NCBI GenBank assembly: GCA_046350255.1
Contig: JAXMAV010000005.1
Location: 186,001-250,000, forward strand
Length of the DNA: 64,000 nt
Reading direction: 5' to 3'
Source: CALDUY01 sp046350255
Lineage (GTDB): Bacteria > Planctomycetota > Planctomycetia > Gemmatales > Gemmataceae
Shown here: one piece after another, positions 8,489-17,063 of the stretch
How the letters are laid out: each line of letters starts with the position of its first letter
Numbering within the stretch: position 1 is the stretch's first letter
Position numbers and translations under genes: made by a program
Notes under the pieces: generated by a model
What the model was told of the DNA's origin: nothing
Seen by the model: only the letters and a program-made list of their open reading frames with translations
Databases searched by the model: none

Positions 8489-9907
8489 ATGGCCTACGCC
8501 ACGATACTCCGGGATGAGCGGTTCACCTTCGCCAGCCTCCGAGAGCTTCTCGCGGCTGCCAGCGAGGAAAAGTCCGGCGATCAGTTAGCTGGTGTGGCCG
8601 CTCGGTCCGAACGCGAGCGCGTGGCTGCCAAGATGATCCTGGCCGACATCCGGCTTAGCGAGATCGTGGAACACCCGCTTATTGATCCGGAGGCGGATGA
8701 AGTCACTCAGGCGCTGCTCGAGGATCTCGATCACGAGCAATTTGCCTGCCTTCGGTCGCTGACCGTCGGTGAGTTTCGCGAGTTCTTGCTCGAGGAGGAA
8801 ACTACCGGGGAGGACCTGGCGCTCTTGCACCGGGCCATTCTTCCCGAGGTGGCCTCCGCCGTTGCCAAGTTGATGAGCAACCGCGATCTCGTGCAGGTGG
8901 CCAGCAAGATCCGGGTGGTCACGCGCTGTCGGAATACCCTGGGAGAACCCGGGGTGTTCGGCGTGCGCCTCCAGCCCAATCATCCCACCGATGATCTCAC
9001 AGGCATTTTGCTCTCCACCATCGATGGGCTTCTCTTCGGGTGCGGCGATGCGGTGATCGGCGTCAATCCCGCCACCGAATCGGTGGAGACGGTTGAGGCC
9101 ATTCTTCGCCAGCTAGATCACCTGGTGGATCGCTTCGACATCCCGACCCAGGTCTGTTGCCTGGCGCATCTCACCACGCAGCTGCTGGCGCTCAAACGCG
9201 GCGCTCCGGTCGATTTGCTCTTTCAATCGATCGCAGGCAGCATGACGGCCAACACCAGCTTCGGGATCACTCTGAGCCTCCTCGAAGAAGGGCGCAGTCG
9301 TGTTCTGGAGAGCCATCGACGCCGGCCAGTGGCCTGGGTGGGCGAGCAGGTGATGTACTTCGAGACGGGGCAGGGGAGTGCGCTCTCCGCCAACGGGCAT
9401 CATGGCATTGATCAGCAAACGCTGGAGGCGCGGGCCTATGGTGTGGCCCGGCTCTTTGATCCGTTCCTGGTCAACAGCGTGGTGGGCTTCATCGGTCCGG
9501 AATATCTCTACGACGAACGCCAGATCATCCGGGCCGGCCTGGAGGACCACTTCATGGGCAAACTGCTGGGGTTACCCATGGGTGTGGATGTCTGTTACAC
9601 CAACCATGCCGCGGCCGATCAGAACTCGGCGGACAACTTGCTCCTTCTGCTCGGCATGGCAGGTGTCAACTACGTCATGGGTGTGCCCTGCGCTGACGAT
9701 GTGATGCTCAATTATCAGTCTACGAGTTTCCATGATGCGCACGCGCTACGTCAACTGTTGAGGTTGCGCCCGGCTCCTGAGTTCGCTGCCTGGCTGGAGA
9801 GGGTCGGCCTGTGGCGCGACGGCAACCTCCTGCAGAATCCGGCCCAGCGCGACCAGCTGCTCGCCTGGCTCGACCCGACCTCCAACCGTCTGGCCTGGCG
9901 AGGTTAG
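8489..9907 (+). CDS. eutB: Ethanolamine ammonia-lyase large (heavy) subunit
   Basis: The 472-residue protein is the catalytic TIM-barrel subunit of the adenosylcobalamin-dependent enzyme that converts ethanolamine to acetaldehyde and ammonia. Family signatures visible are LMSNRDLVQVASKIRVVTRC, RLQPNHPTDD, GDAVIGVNPATESV, GSMTANTSFGITL, MYFETGQGSALSANGHHG (contact residues for substrate), GPEYLYDERQIIRAGLEDHFMG and YTNHAAADQNSADN. Length matches the family (about 450-470). The start has GGAGA eight bases upstream. It is followed after seven bases by eutC and then by a permease, a minimal catabolic set without shell or reactivase (eutA) genes. Confidence 0.93.
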   Translation: MAYATILRDERFTFASLRELLAAASEEKSGDQLAGVAARSERERVAAKMILADIRLSEIVEHPLIDPEADEVTQALLEDLDHEQFACLRSLTVGEFREFLLEEETTGEDLALLHRAILPEVASAVAKLMSNRDLVQVASKIRVVTRCRNTLGEPGVFGVRLQPNHPTDDLTGILLSTIDGLLFGCGDAVIGVNPATESVETVEAILRQLDHLVDRFDIPTQVCCLAHLTTQLLALKRGAPVDLLFQSIAGSMTANTSFGITLSLLEEGRSRVLESHRRRPVAWVGEQVMYFETGQGSALSANGHHGIDQQTLEARAYGVARLFDPFLVNSVVGFIGPEYLYDERQIIRAGLEDHFMGKLLGLPMGVDVCYTNHAAADQNSADNLLLLLGMAGVNYVMGVPCADDVMLNYQSTSFHDAHALRQLLRLRPAPEFAAWLERVGLWRDGNLLQNPAQRDQLLAWLDPTSNRLAWRG

Positions 9908-9914
9908 CCGCACC

Positions 9915-10694
9915 ATGGACCATCATCCCACCAGGGCCGGGAAGGAGCCGATCCCTGGCCTGGCGCTTCGCGAGAAGACACCCGCCCGCATTCTGGTGGG
10001 CCGCGCTGGCGGAGGCTATCGCACCTCGACGCTGCTCGAGTTACGCCGAGATCATGCGGCCGCGCGGGACGCAATCTGGGACGAAATCGATCTCGAACGT
10101 GATCTTCCTGGCCTCGGTCTGTTTCCGGTGCAGACTGCGGCCCGGGACAAACACGAGTATCTCCTCCGCCCCGATTTGGGTCGGGTGTTGAACCCCGCTG
10201 CGCGGCATTGCATTATCGAGCGTTGCCCGCGGGAGGCTCCCATTCAACTCCTGGTCGGGGATGGTCTCTCTGCTGCGGCGGTACGGAAACAGGTGCCCCG
10301 GTTACTACCGCTTCTGCTCGACGGCCTTCGGAAGAGCGGCGAATCGGTCGGAATGCCCTTTTTCGTGCGGTTCTGTCGCGTCGGTGTGCTCAACGAGGTG
10401 GGTGAACTCCTCCACCCCGAGGTGGTCATTCTTCTCATTGGCGAGCGACCCGGACTGGCGACGGCCGAGAGTCTTTCCGCCTACATGGCGTATCGACCTC
10501 AACCGGGTGACACCGATGCAAGGAGAAATCTGATCTCCAATATCCACGATCGCGGCGTCCCGGTTGATCAGGCCGCCCGGCGCATTCTGGCACTGGCTCG
10601 CCAGCTGCGCCAGGCCAGGCAAAGCGGGGTAGGGATCAAGGAGGTACTTCCCACGGTGGTGCCCACACTCGACCGGAGACCTGAGCATGGATGA
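9915..10694 (+). CDS. eutC: Ethanolamine ammonia-lyase small (light) subunit
   Basis: This 259-residue partner of EutB helps bind adenosylcobalamin. It shows LPGLGLFPVQTAARDKHEYL, the LLVGDGLSAAAV motif, EVGELLHPEVVILLIGERPG and ESLSAYMAYRP followed by RRNLISNIHDRG, all characteristic of EutC. About 20 N-terminal residues before the conserved part may be a linker. Its last eight bases overlap the start of the downstream permease gene, which argues for one transcript and coupled translation. Confidence 0.92.
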   Translation: MDHHPTRAGKEPIPGLALREKTPARILVGRAGGGYRTSTLLELRRDHAAARDAIWDEIDLERDLPGLGLFPVQTAARDKHEYLLRPDLGRVLNPAARHCIIERCPREAPIQLLVGDGLSAAAVRKQVPRLLPLLLDGLRKSGESVGMPFFVRFCRVGVLNEVGELLHPEVVILLIGERPGLATAESLSAYMAYRPQPGDTDARRNLISNIHDRGVPVDQAARRILALARQLRQARQSGVGIKEVLPTVVPTLDRRPEHG

Positions 10695-12171
10695 GATGGA
10701 GCAGAAGAGCGAAGACGAACGAACCCTGGCGCAACTGGGGTATGAACAGGAACTGCACCGGGGCCTGGGAGCGTTCTCCAACTTTGCCCTGTCGCTCTCC
10801 ATCATCTGCATCCTGGCTGGCGGAGTCACCTCGTTTCAGATTGGCCTGTGCTCGGTGGGCGGGGCGGCCATCGGCATCGGCTGGCCTGTCTGCTGCCTGT
10901 TTTCGCTGGTGGTGGCACTCACTATGGGGCAGGTTGCCTCGGCGTTTCCGACCGCGGGAGGCCTATATCACTGGGCCAGCATTCTGGGAGGCCGATTCTG
11001 GGGCTGGCTCACGGCATGGTTCAATCTGGTGGGCCTGGTCACCGTGCTGGCCGCCATTAACGTCGGAACTTACGAGTTTGCCATCGCTTCCCTGGTCAAG
11101 CCGGCGGGGTTCGATCCAGACTCGCTGGGGGCAGGAAAACTCGTGGTACAGATCGTCGCGGTGTTGGTCATCACCTGTGTCCAGCGCTGATCAATCGTCG
11201 GGGATCGACTACGGCCCGGCTGACCGACTTCAGCGTGGATCCTGGCGGTCGCCATGGTACTCACCGGCGCAATGGTCGTGGCTACCCCCTCCTGGCAGAT
11301 CGACCGACTGTGGAGTTTCGAGAACTTCAGTGGGTTACCCGCTGGAGAGAGCCCAGTCTGGCCGGCGCAGAATTCGCTGACCTGGTTGTTCCTTCTGGGG
11401 CTGTTGATGCCGGCCTACACCATCACGGGGTTCGATGCGTCAGCCCACGCCGCCGAGGAAACCATCGGCGCCAGCCATCATGTACCCCGGGGAATCGTGC
11501 GCTCGGTCGTGGTCTCCGGATTGTTTGGCTGGGTGCTACTCTCGGCCATGGTCCTGGCGGCACCGGATCTGCGCGAGGCCGCTTCGCTCGGGGGCGATGC
11601 CTTCGTGTTCATCCTGCGAGCGCGGTTGCACCCCGGGCTGGCGAGCGTATTGCTGGTGGGAATCGTAATCGCGCAGTGGTTGTGCGGTCTGGCCACGGTG
11701 ACCTCGGCGTCACGCATGTTGTTCGCCTTCGCCCGGGATGGCGGCGTGCCGTACTCGGCCACCATCCGCGCAGTGAGTCCGACTCTGCGCACACCAGTGG
11801 CTGCCATCTGGACGGTCGCCCTGGGATCGGTGGCATTCACTGTATGGGCGCCTGTATACTCCACCATTACCGCCGTCTGCTCGCTCTCGCTCTACATTTC
11901 CTACGTCATGCCGACGGCGCTGGGTCTATTCGCGCTGGGACGTACCTGGACGACGCTGGGCCCCTGGCACCTTGGCCCTCTCTACCGACCGCTGGCACTG
12001 CTGGCCGTCCTCGGGTGCGGCATCTTGTTTGTCATCGGGGTGCAGGAGCCGAACCAGAAGGCGCTCGTCACGCTAGTGGTCTTTCTTGGAGCGTTGCTGA
12101 TGTGCTGGTGGACCCTGGAACGCCATCGCTTCCGGGGTCCACCACAGTTACGCAACGAGGCTGCCCGTTGA
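10687..12171 (+). pseudogene. APC-superfamily permease (probable ethanolamine/amino acid uptake), frame disrupted by two nearby indels
   Basis: Residues 1-167 (10687-11187) form the N-terminal third of an APC permease (GAFSNFALSLSIICILAGG, FPTAGGLYHWASILGG), then stops occur in the frame at 11188 and 11221. From about 11236 the same frame resumes the permease (WILAVAMVLTGAMVV) to a normal end (TGFDASAHAAEET, FAFARDGGVP). Between 11184 and 11237 the missing segment is readable one frame over (ALINRRGSTTARLTDFSV), so a one-base loss near 11184 is compensated near 11235 by a one-base gain or two-base loss. Without correction only an N-terminal fragment and a possible restart at ATG 11254 (305 residues) would be made. 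The eut context suggests ethanolamine uptake. A sequencing error and a real inactivating mutation cannot be told apart here. Confidence 0.75.
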
Positions 12172-12178
12172 TTGCCGG

Positions 12179-13651
12179 TCAGGCCGCCAGGCGGAGACCG
12201 CCATGGCCTCGCAGCCGCTGGATGGCCTGCCTGCGCGTTTCCATGACCTGACCAATCTCCCGGGCCAGGCGCGGAGTCGTCTCGAGCAAAGAGTGTAGTT
12301 GCGCCGTGTCGAGCACCACTACCTCCAGGTCGGTGAAGGCTGTGACCGTCACGTCGCTGGTCTGACACGATAGTAGCGATTTTTCCCCAAAGAAGTCGCC
12401 CCGGGTCAACTGGGCAACGGTCAACTGGGTGCCAGCAGTGTCTCGCACCGTCAGAGAGGCCTCGCCATCGAGAATGAGGAAGAGGCCCTCGAACGGCTGT
12501 CCCTCGCGCATCACCAGCTCGCCGTGGGCGTAGCGACGGATCGCCTTCTGGCACAGGTGAGAGGCGATCTCCTCCACATTGGTCAGACCAAACTGACGGA
12601 AGGGACGCAGGATCTTTTCGGGAAGCGCTTCCTTGCCTTCCGACTCGACATCCTCCCGGGTCAGCTGGATGCTGGTCTGCGTGGGGGACGGCGCAGCCAG
12701 GCCGGCTCGAGCAGAGGCATACCAGAGGCGTGTGAGGATCTCATCGCGCACCCTGCCCACCTGGGAATAGTCGGCCACATGGAAGCCGATGGAATAGATG
12801 ATGGACGACTCGCCGTTGTCGTAGCGTGCGGTGCGGACTGAGGGACCTGGCGAATCGAGCACGCCGGGGGTCTGCCGTACCACCTCGCCCACGATGGCCT
12901 TGATGCGATTGGGCGGCTCATCCATCGAATAAGCGATCTCGATCGATTCTGCATAGATCCGGGTCGGCCGGCTGAAGTTGCCGAAGTTGTTCTTGGCCAG
13001 CGAGGAGTTGGGGATGATCTGCAACTCGTTCGCACCAGTGAGAATGTGGACGGCGCGCCAGTTGACCTCCGTCACCGTGCCAACCTTGTCGCCCACCATG
13101 ATCCAGTCGCCCACTTCAAAGGGGCGCTCGAAGGTGAGCATCAGGCCAGAGAACAGGTTGCCGAGCGGTTCCTGCAGGGCAAGACCGAGAACGATCGAGC
13201 CCACTCCCAGGGCGGCGAACACGCTGCCGAAATCGATGTGCCAGACTGATGAAAGAGCCAGCCCGCTACCCAGGGCGACAAGACCGACGCGGGCCAGGTC
13301 GCGCACCAGCTTGGGCATGCGAGCCTGCCAGCTGTTCTTTACGCTGGCGCCGAAGACCACGCCATTGACCAGGGCCAGCACTGTGTTCAGCACGCTGATG
13401 TACAGCAACGTGAGGAGCACGCGCATGGGCATCGCATCGCGGTCCACCTCGGCCACGTGAATGGCAGTCAAGTAGGCCGCCAGCACCGGCAGGAGAAAGG
13501 AGCGAATACTGGTGAGCGTTCCCACCAGGGGATGCTCGCACGCTCGCAGCCGGGTGATCATCTCGCCCAGGATGAGGATGAGCATGGGCGTGCCCACCAC
13601 CAGCGCCAGGGCCCACCAGAAATAGCCGTCGTGAATGAAAGGCATCATCAT
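12179..13651 (-). CDS. Mechanosensitive channel (MscS family) with C-terminal cyclic-nucleotide-binding-like domain
   Basis: The protein has 490 residues: about four transmembrane helices, the MscS pore and beta domain (FGSVFAALGVGSIVLGLALQ, EPLGNLFSGLMLTFERPF, VGDWIMVGDKVGTVTEVNWR, ELQIIPNSSLAKN), and a C-terminal cNMP domain at about 350-470 (MREGQPFEGLFLILDGEASL, GDFFGEKSLLSCQTSDVTV). In the phosphate-binding cassette the Gly-Glu is kept, but the position of the Arg that normally contacts the cyclic phosphate is Ser (CQTSDVTV), so cAMP/cGMP binding is doubtful. The start at 13651 has GAGGA eight bases upstream. It follows the cyclase-like gene by 15 bases on the same strand. Confidence 0.87.
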   Translation of the reverse strand: MMMPFIHDGYFWWALALVVGTPMLILILGEMITRLRACEHPLVGTLTSIRSFLLPVLAAYLTAIHVAEVDRDAMPMRVLLTLLYISVLNTVLALVNGVVFGASVKNSWQARMPKLVRDLARVGLVALGSGLALSSVWHIDFGSVFAALGVGSIVLGLALQEPLGNLFSGLMLTFERPFEVGDWIMVGDKVGTVTEVNWRAVHILTGANELQIIPNSSLAKNNFGNFSRPTRIYAESIEIAYSMDEPPNRIKAIVGEVVRQTPGVLDSPGPSVRTARYDNGESSIIYSIGFHVADYSQVGRVRDEILTRLWYASARAGLAAPSPTQTSIQLTREDVESEGKEALPEKILRPFRQFGLTNVEEIASHLCQKAIRRYAHGELVMREGQPFEGLFLILDGEASLTVRDTAGTQLTVAQLTRGDFFGEKSLLSCQTSDVTVTAFTDLEVVVLDTAQLHSLLETTPRLAREIGQVMETRRQAIQRLRGHGGLRLAA

Positions 13652-13666
13652 GGCGTTGGTCCTCGC

Positions 13667-15769
13667 TCAGGCAGCCCTGGTGGATCGTTTTTCTCCGCCG
13701 CGCGGTTCTTGCGTCTGGATTTCCGGGACCCGGGTGAAATCCACCAGGTCGCGCAGCTTGTCCTGCACCGTCCGGCTGATGAGGATGGTGCCCACCTCGG
13801 CCATCGAGGCCAGGCGCTGCGTCTGGGTGATGGTGTTGCCCCAGAGCTCAAAGGCAAACTTACGGCGTCCCACCAGGCTACCCACAACCGGGCCGGTGTG
13901 AATGCCGATCTTCAGACCGATGGCCGTGCCTCGTTCCTTGTTGAACCGGGTCAGCACGCGCAGGATCTCGATGGCGAAGTCGAGACAGCGGTTGGGATGA
14001 TCCACCCGGGCGACCGAAAGACCACAGACGGCGAGATAGCTGAGTTCGTGCGTGCGTAGCTTCTCGATGCCGAACTGCTCGGCGACATCGTCGAACGCAT
14101 CCACCAGGTCATCGACAACGCGGACATGGTCTGGCTCAGGGATGTTGGCGTTCAATCCCTCGATATTGACCAGATGCGCCAGCAGGATGGTCACTTCGGG
14201 GTAGGTATCGACCGCGGTGAGGTTGCCTTCTCGTACGCGCAGTATCGCGGGTGCAGGCAAGATGGTGACCAGGAGTTCCTCGTTTTCGCGCCGTTGTTGA
14301 TCAAGCAGATCGGAGCGGGTGAGCAGGGCTTTGGACATGTCATTGAACGAATCTGCCAGCTCTCGATATTCGTCCTGCGTGTCCAACTTCACGTTCACGT
14401 CGCGCTTCCCTTCGGCCAGGGCGCGGACTCCGTCGCGAATCTGCTGGATGGGTCGAACATAGAGGCGGGCCAGAATCACAGCCAGGACACTGACGATGAG
14501 CGCCACCACGACGAGGGTGATGAGGATCCTTCGTCCCAGCTCGTAGGCCGACCCGTAGGCCTCGGCCTTGCTGATCTTGGCAACGATCACCCAGTGGAGC
14601 CCCTCAATTTCCAGAGGCCCATACGAGGCCAGGCATTGTTCCCCAAGGTAATCCTGGTAGTCCTCGATGCCGTCCTGACCCAGGAGCGCCTTTTCCACCG
14701 GTGGCGTCTTGATCATCTGCTGCAGGATGGGTGTACCATCGTTCTTGATGCGACGGAGCGTGGCCGGCGAGTAGCCCGACTTGCGGAGCATCTGCAAGTA
14801 GCCGTCGAGATCGGTGTTGGCGGCGCGATTGCTGGTGCGAAGGAGGTGGTCGGACCCGACGATGTAGACTTCTCCACTCTGGCCCAGACCATCTCGTCTA
14901 TAGCCACTGTTGCCCGACATGAGCTTGTTTATGCTGTCCACCGGAAACTGCATGACCAGGATGCCAATCCGGTCGGGCCCGTCGAAGATGGGGCTGGCCA
15001 CGAAGGCGGCAGGCCGCCCCATGCTAGGAATGTAGGTCTCGAAGTCAGCGATACGGAAGGTTTTGCGATCGCTCTGTTTGCGCAGCGAACGCACCAGGTT
15101 GGCAAGGTTACTCTGCGCGAAGGGCCCCGTGTAGAGCGAGCGACCCAGCTCGGTCGATTTCTCGCAGGTGTAGAGGATGTCGCCCGAATCAGGGTTGATG
15201 AGCAGGATGTCTCGGAACCCAAACCGCGCCATGTATCGCCGGAAGTAGGGATGATACTTCTGATGGACCGCGCTGTACTCGCTTCCGTCGGCCGCGGTGT
15301 CCAGTTTCTCGCGCTCACCCAGCGCGTGGGGGTTGGTGGCCAGATAGTGGTACTGCAAATAGCGCGAGGCGTTGCGATGCGGCAGGTAGGTTTCCAGGAG
15401 CGGCTCCCCATCGATGTTGCTGCTCAGCCGGGGGAGGAACTCCTTTTCATAGTAGTTCCGCAGCTTTTCAACCTGAGGTACCGGAAGCTCCACCTTGGTG
15501 AGTTTCTGGTACGCCTGACGGAATTCTCGCATCGCTTCGACGACGCTTCCTGTTTCGCTCAGGGTGACTACCTGATTGCGCAGCAGATCGATGCGTTCAA
15601 TCAGACGATCCGAACGAGCCTTGCGCAGGTTTTCCAGCCGGGTGATGGTGCGCGTGGTCAGGGCTTCCGTGGCGCTGGCGTATGCCACGATTCCTACAGC
15701 GAGGATGGAACTCAGGCTAACCAGGAGAAGTAGCAGGACCAGGCGAGACTGCACACTGAGTCGTTTCAT
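13667..15769 (-). CDS. Membrane sensor with double-Cache-like domain, HAMP and a degenerate class III nucleotide cyclase domain
   Basis: The 700-residue protein has an N-terminal membrane helix (RLVLLLLLVSLSSILAVGIV), a large external sensing region at about 40-390, a second helix, HAMP at about 425-485 (LYVRPIQQIRDGVRALAEG), a short signalling helix (NEELLVTILP) and a class III cyclase fold to residue about 685. Catalytic positions have changed. The first metal Asp of the usual FADIVGFT is His (LLAHLVNIEG). The second Asp of the usual GDAY is lost (RTHELSYLAVCG). WGDTVNTASR has become WGNTITQTQR, losing the Asp and the Asn while keeping the Arg. It therefore looks like a pseudo-cyclase acting as a signalling or dimerisation module. 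It lies 15 bases upstream of the MscS-cNMP channel gene. Confidence 0.85.
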   Translation of the reverse strand: MKRLSVQSRLVLLLLLVSLSSILAVGIVAYASATEALTTRTITRLENLRKARSDRLIERIDLLRNQVVTLSETGSVVEAMREFRQAYQKLTKVELPVPQVEKLRNYYEKEFLPRLSSNIDGEPLLETYLPHRNASRYLQYHYLATNPHALGEREKLDTAADGSEYSAVHQKYHPYFRRYMARFGFRDILLINPDSGDILYTCEKSTELGRSLYTGPFAQSNLANLVRSLRKQSDRKTFRIADFETYIPSMGRPAAFVASPIFDGPDRIGILVMQFPVDSINKLMSGNSGYRRDGLGQSGEVYIVGSDHLLRTSNRAANTDLDGYLQMLRKSGYSPATLRRIKNDGTPILQQMIKTPPVEKALLGQDGIEDYQDYLGEQCLASYGPLEIEGLHWVIVAKISKAEAYGSAYELGRRILITLVVVALIVSVLAVILARLYVRPIQQIRDGVRALAEGKRDVNVKLDTQDEYRELADSFNDMSKALLTRSDLLDQQRRENEELLVTILPAPAILRVREGNLTAVDTYPEVTILLAHLVNIEGLNANIPEPDHVRVVDDLVDAFDDVAEQFGIEKLRTHELSYLAVCGLSVARVDHPNRCLDFAIEILRVLTRFNKERGTAIGLKIGIHTGPVVGSLVGRRKFAFELWGNTITQTQRLASMAEVGTILISRTVQDKLRDLVDFTRVPEIQTQEPRGGEKRSTRAA

Positions 15770-16102
15770 GAAATACATGGGATACCCAGGCAGGAGTGTC
15801 GATGCGAATAGTCGTTCGGGGCGTCCCGGTAGCGCGCAGGTAGTCCAGATGAGATGACGAAGGAGAAGCGCGGCCCGGCAGCAGGGCCGGTCCGGGGTAA
15901 CGCTGGCCCGTTCCGAGGGCCGCCACCTGCTTGTAGCCCAGGGTTCCGGTGAGGGTCAACGTCAACTGGGGGAGTGATACCTGCCAGGCTTGAAAGCGAT
16001 CTTTCGCGGCATAGACAAGCAAGCAGGGAGCCGAGAGCCTGGGCAATCTACCTACATCACACAGGATGGTCCGGTTCTGGTGCCCTTCCAGGAACAGTTG
16101 CC
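15770..16102. other. Divergent intergenic region between the cyclase-like gene and the HdeD-like gene
   Basis: This 333-base stretch holds no supported gene. It must contain the promoters of the two divergent units. A minus-strand open frame across it gives a protein unlike any family and has no good ribosome binding site. I see only short GC-rich inverted repeats (for example around 15880-15897) and no clear promoter hexamers. Confidence 0.4.
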
Positions 16103-16696
16103 ATGAGTCCAATCCTCTCTTCGTCCCTCAGCCCACAAGATCTGCGTGAGGCAGTGCTGGCCAGCCTCCGGCCTGCCTGGTTCATGCTGGTAATTCTGGG
16201 GCTTCTGTTGATCGGCGTGGGGATGGCTGCCGTTGGCTGCGCGTTGACCGCCACCCTCGCCACGATGCTCTTTGTAGGCGTCTTTCTGATCACCGGAGCG
16301 GTGCTGCAACTTCTCAGCGCCTTTGGGGCGCGGCAGTGGGGGGGCTTCTTCCTCCAGGTCCTGTCGGGCATCCTCTCGCTGGTGGTCGGCATCCTGTTTG
16401 TCGAACGTCCCCTCGAAGCCGCCGCTGGGCTTACCCTGCTGATCGCGGCCGCACTGATGGTCGAGGGGATTGCCCGCATCATCCTCGCAGTCATGGATCG
16501 ATTTGAAGGCTGGGGCTGGGTCCTGCTCAACGGCATCATTTCGCTGGCGCTGGGGGTTTCCATCTGGCGGAAATGGCCAGACGACTCGTTGTGGATCATC
16601 GGTCTGTTTGTTGGGATCGACCTGATCTTCTGCGGGGTCACCTCGCTGATGCTCGGTCTAAAGGCCCGATCGTACACTCCGGCCAACCCGGCCTGA
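16103..16696 (+). CDS. HdeD-like membrane protein (DUF308 family)
   Basis: The 197-residue protein has six hydrophobic helices in three pairs, the pattern of the HdeD/DUF308 family named after the E. coli acid-resistance membrane protein. Visible segments are FMLVILGLLLIGVGMAAV, MLFVGVFLITGAVLQLLSAF, GILSLVVGILFVERPLEAA, LTLLIAAALMVEGIARIILA and LNGIISLALGVSIWRKWPD. ATG 16103 is used because AGGA sits about nine bases upstream and the first helix follows after about 20 residues. It is monocistronic or the first gene of a short unit with the SWIM protein. The function is not established for this family in general. Confidence 0.8.
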   Translation: MSPILSSSLSPQDLREAVLASLRPAWFMLVILGLLLIGVGMAAVGCALTATLATMLFVGVFLITGAVLQLLSAFGARQWGGFFLQVLSGILSLVVGILFVERPLEAAAGLTLLIAAALMVEGIARIILAVMDRFEGWGWVLLNGIISLALGVSIWRKWPDDSLWIIGLFVGIDLIFCGVTSLMLGLKARSYTPANPA

Positions 16697-16751
16697 ACCA
16701 GACAAACTCTTGCGGGCCGGACTGTTCTGATCTTTACTCCACGTAGGCGGC

Positions 16752-17063
16752 ATGGCATCTCCGAAGCGACCACCCAGGCAGGCTGTTCGCACAGTGCGTC
16801 TGGTCTGCGAGGCGGTGGCCGACGGTGTGGCCGTGTTCTGCGTCACGGTGTCGGGGTCAGCAACTTATTACACAGCCCGCGAGGTTCTCTGCGAGATTGG
16901 TGGTAGAGGCTTCGCCATCCACAAGTTAGGATTGGGAGAGGTCTTTCACGTGCGCATCTGTGGAGAGCGCGACAGCACCTGCGAATGCATGGGGTATCTC
17001 CGCCACGGTTATTGCCGGCATGTGCTGGGACTGCGAGCACTCATCGAGGCGGGCAAACTATGA
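16752..17063 (+). CDS. Small SWIM-type zinc-finger protein
   Basis: The protein has 103 residues. The C-terminal half carries a SWIM zinc-binding signature, Cys-x-Cys followed by Cys-x-His, in CECMGYLRHGYCRHVLGLRA, ending with a short helix. The N-terminal half is a small beta-rich segment (VAVFCVTVSGSATYYTAREV). SWIM domains bind DNA or proteins. Its stop overlaps the start of the next gene (ATGA at 17060-17063), so the two are translationally coupled. No close functional assignment can be made. Confidence 0.7.
   Translation: MASPKRPPRQAVRTVRLVCEAVADGVAVFCVTVSGSATYYTAREVLCEIGGRGFAIHKLGLGEVFHVRICGERDSTCECMGYLRHGYCRHVLGLRALIEAGKL

Noticed and set aside
8489..12171. Ethanolamine utilisation microcompartment locus
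   Set aside because: Only eutB, eutC and a permease are present; no shell proteins, EutA, EutE or EutG were found nearby.
14126..15733. 535-residue open frame antisense to the cyclase-like gene
   Set aside because: The minus-strand gene encodes recognisable Cache, HAMP and cyclase segments across the same bases; the plus-strand product has no recognisable domain.
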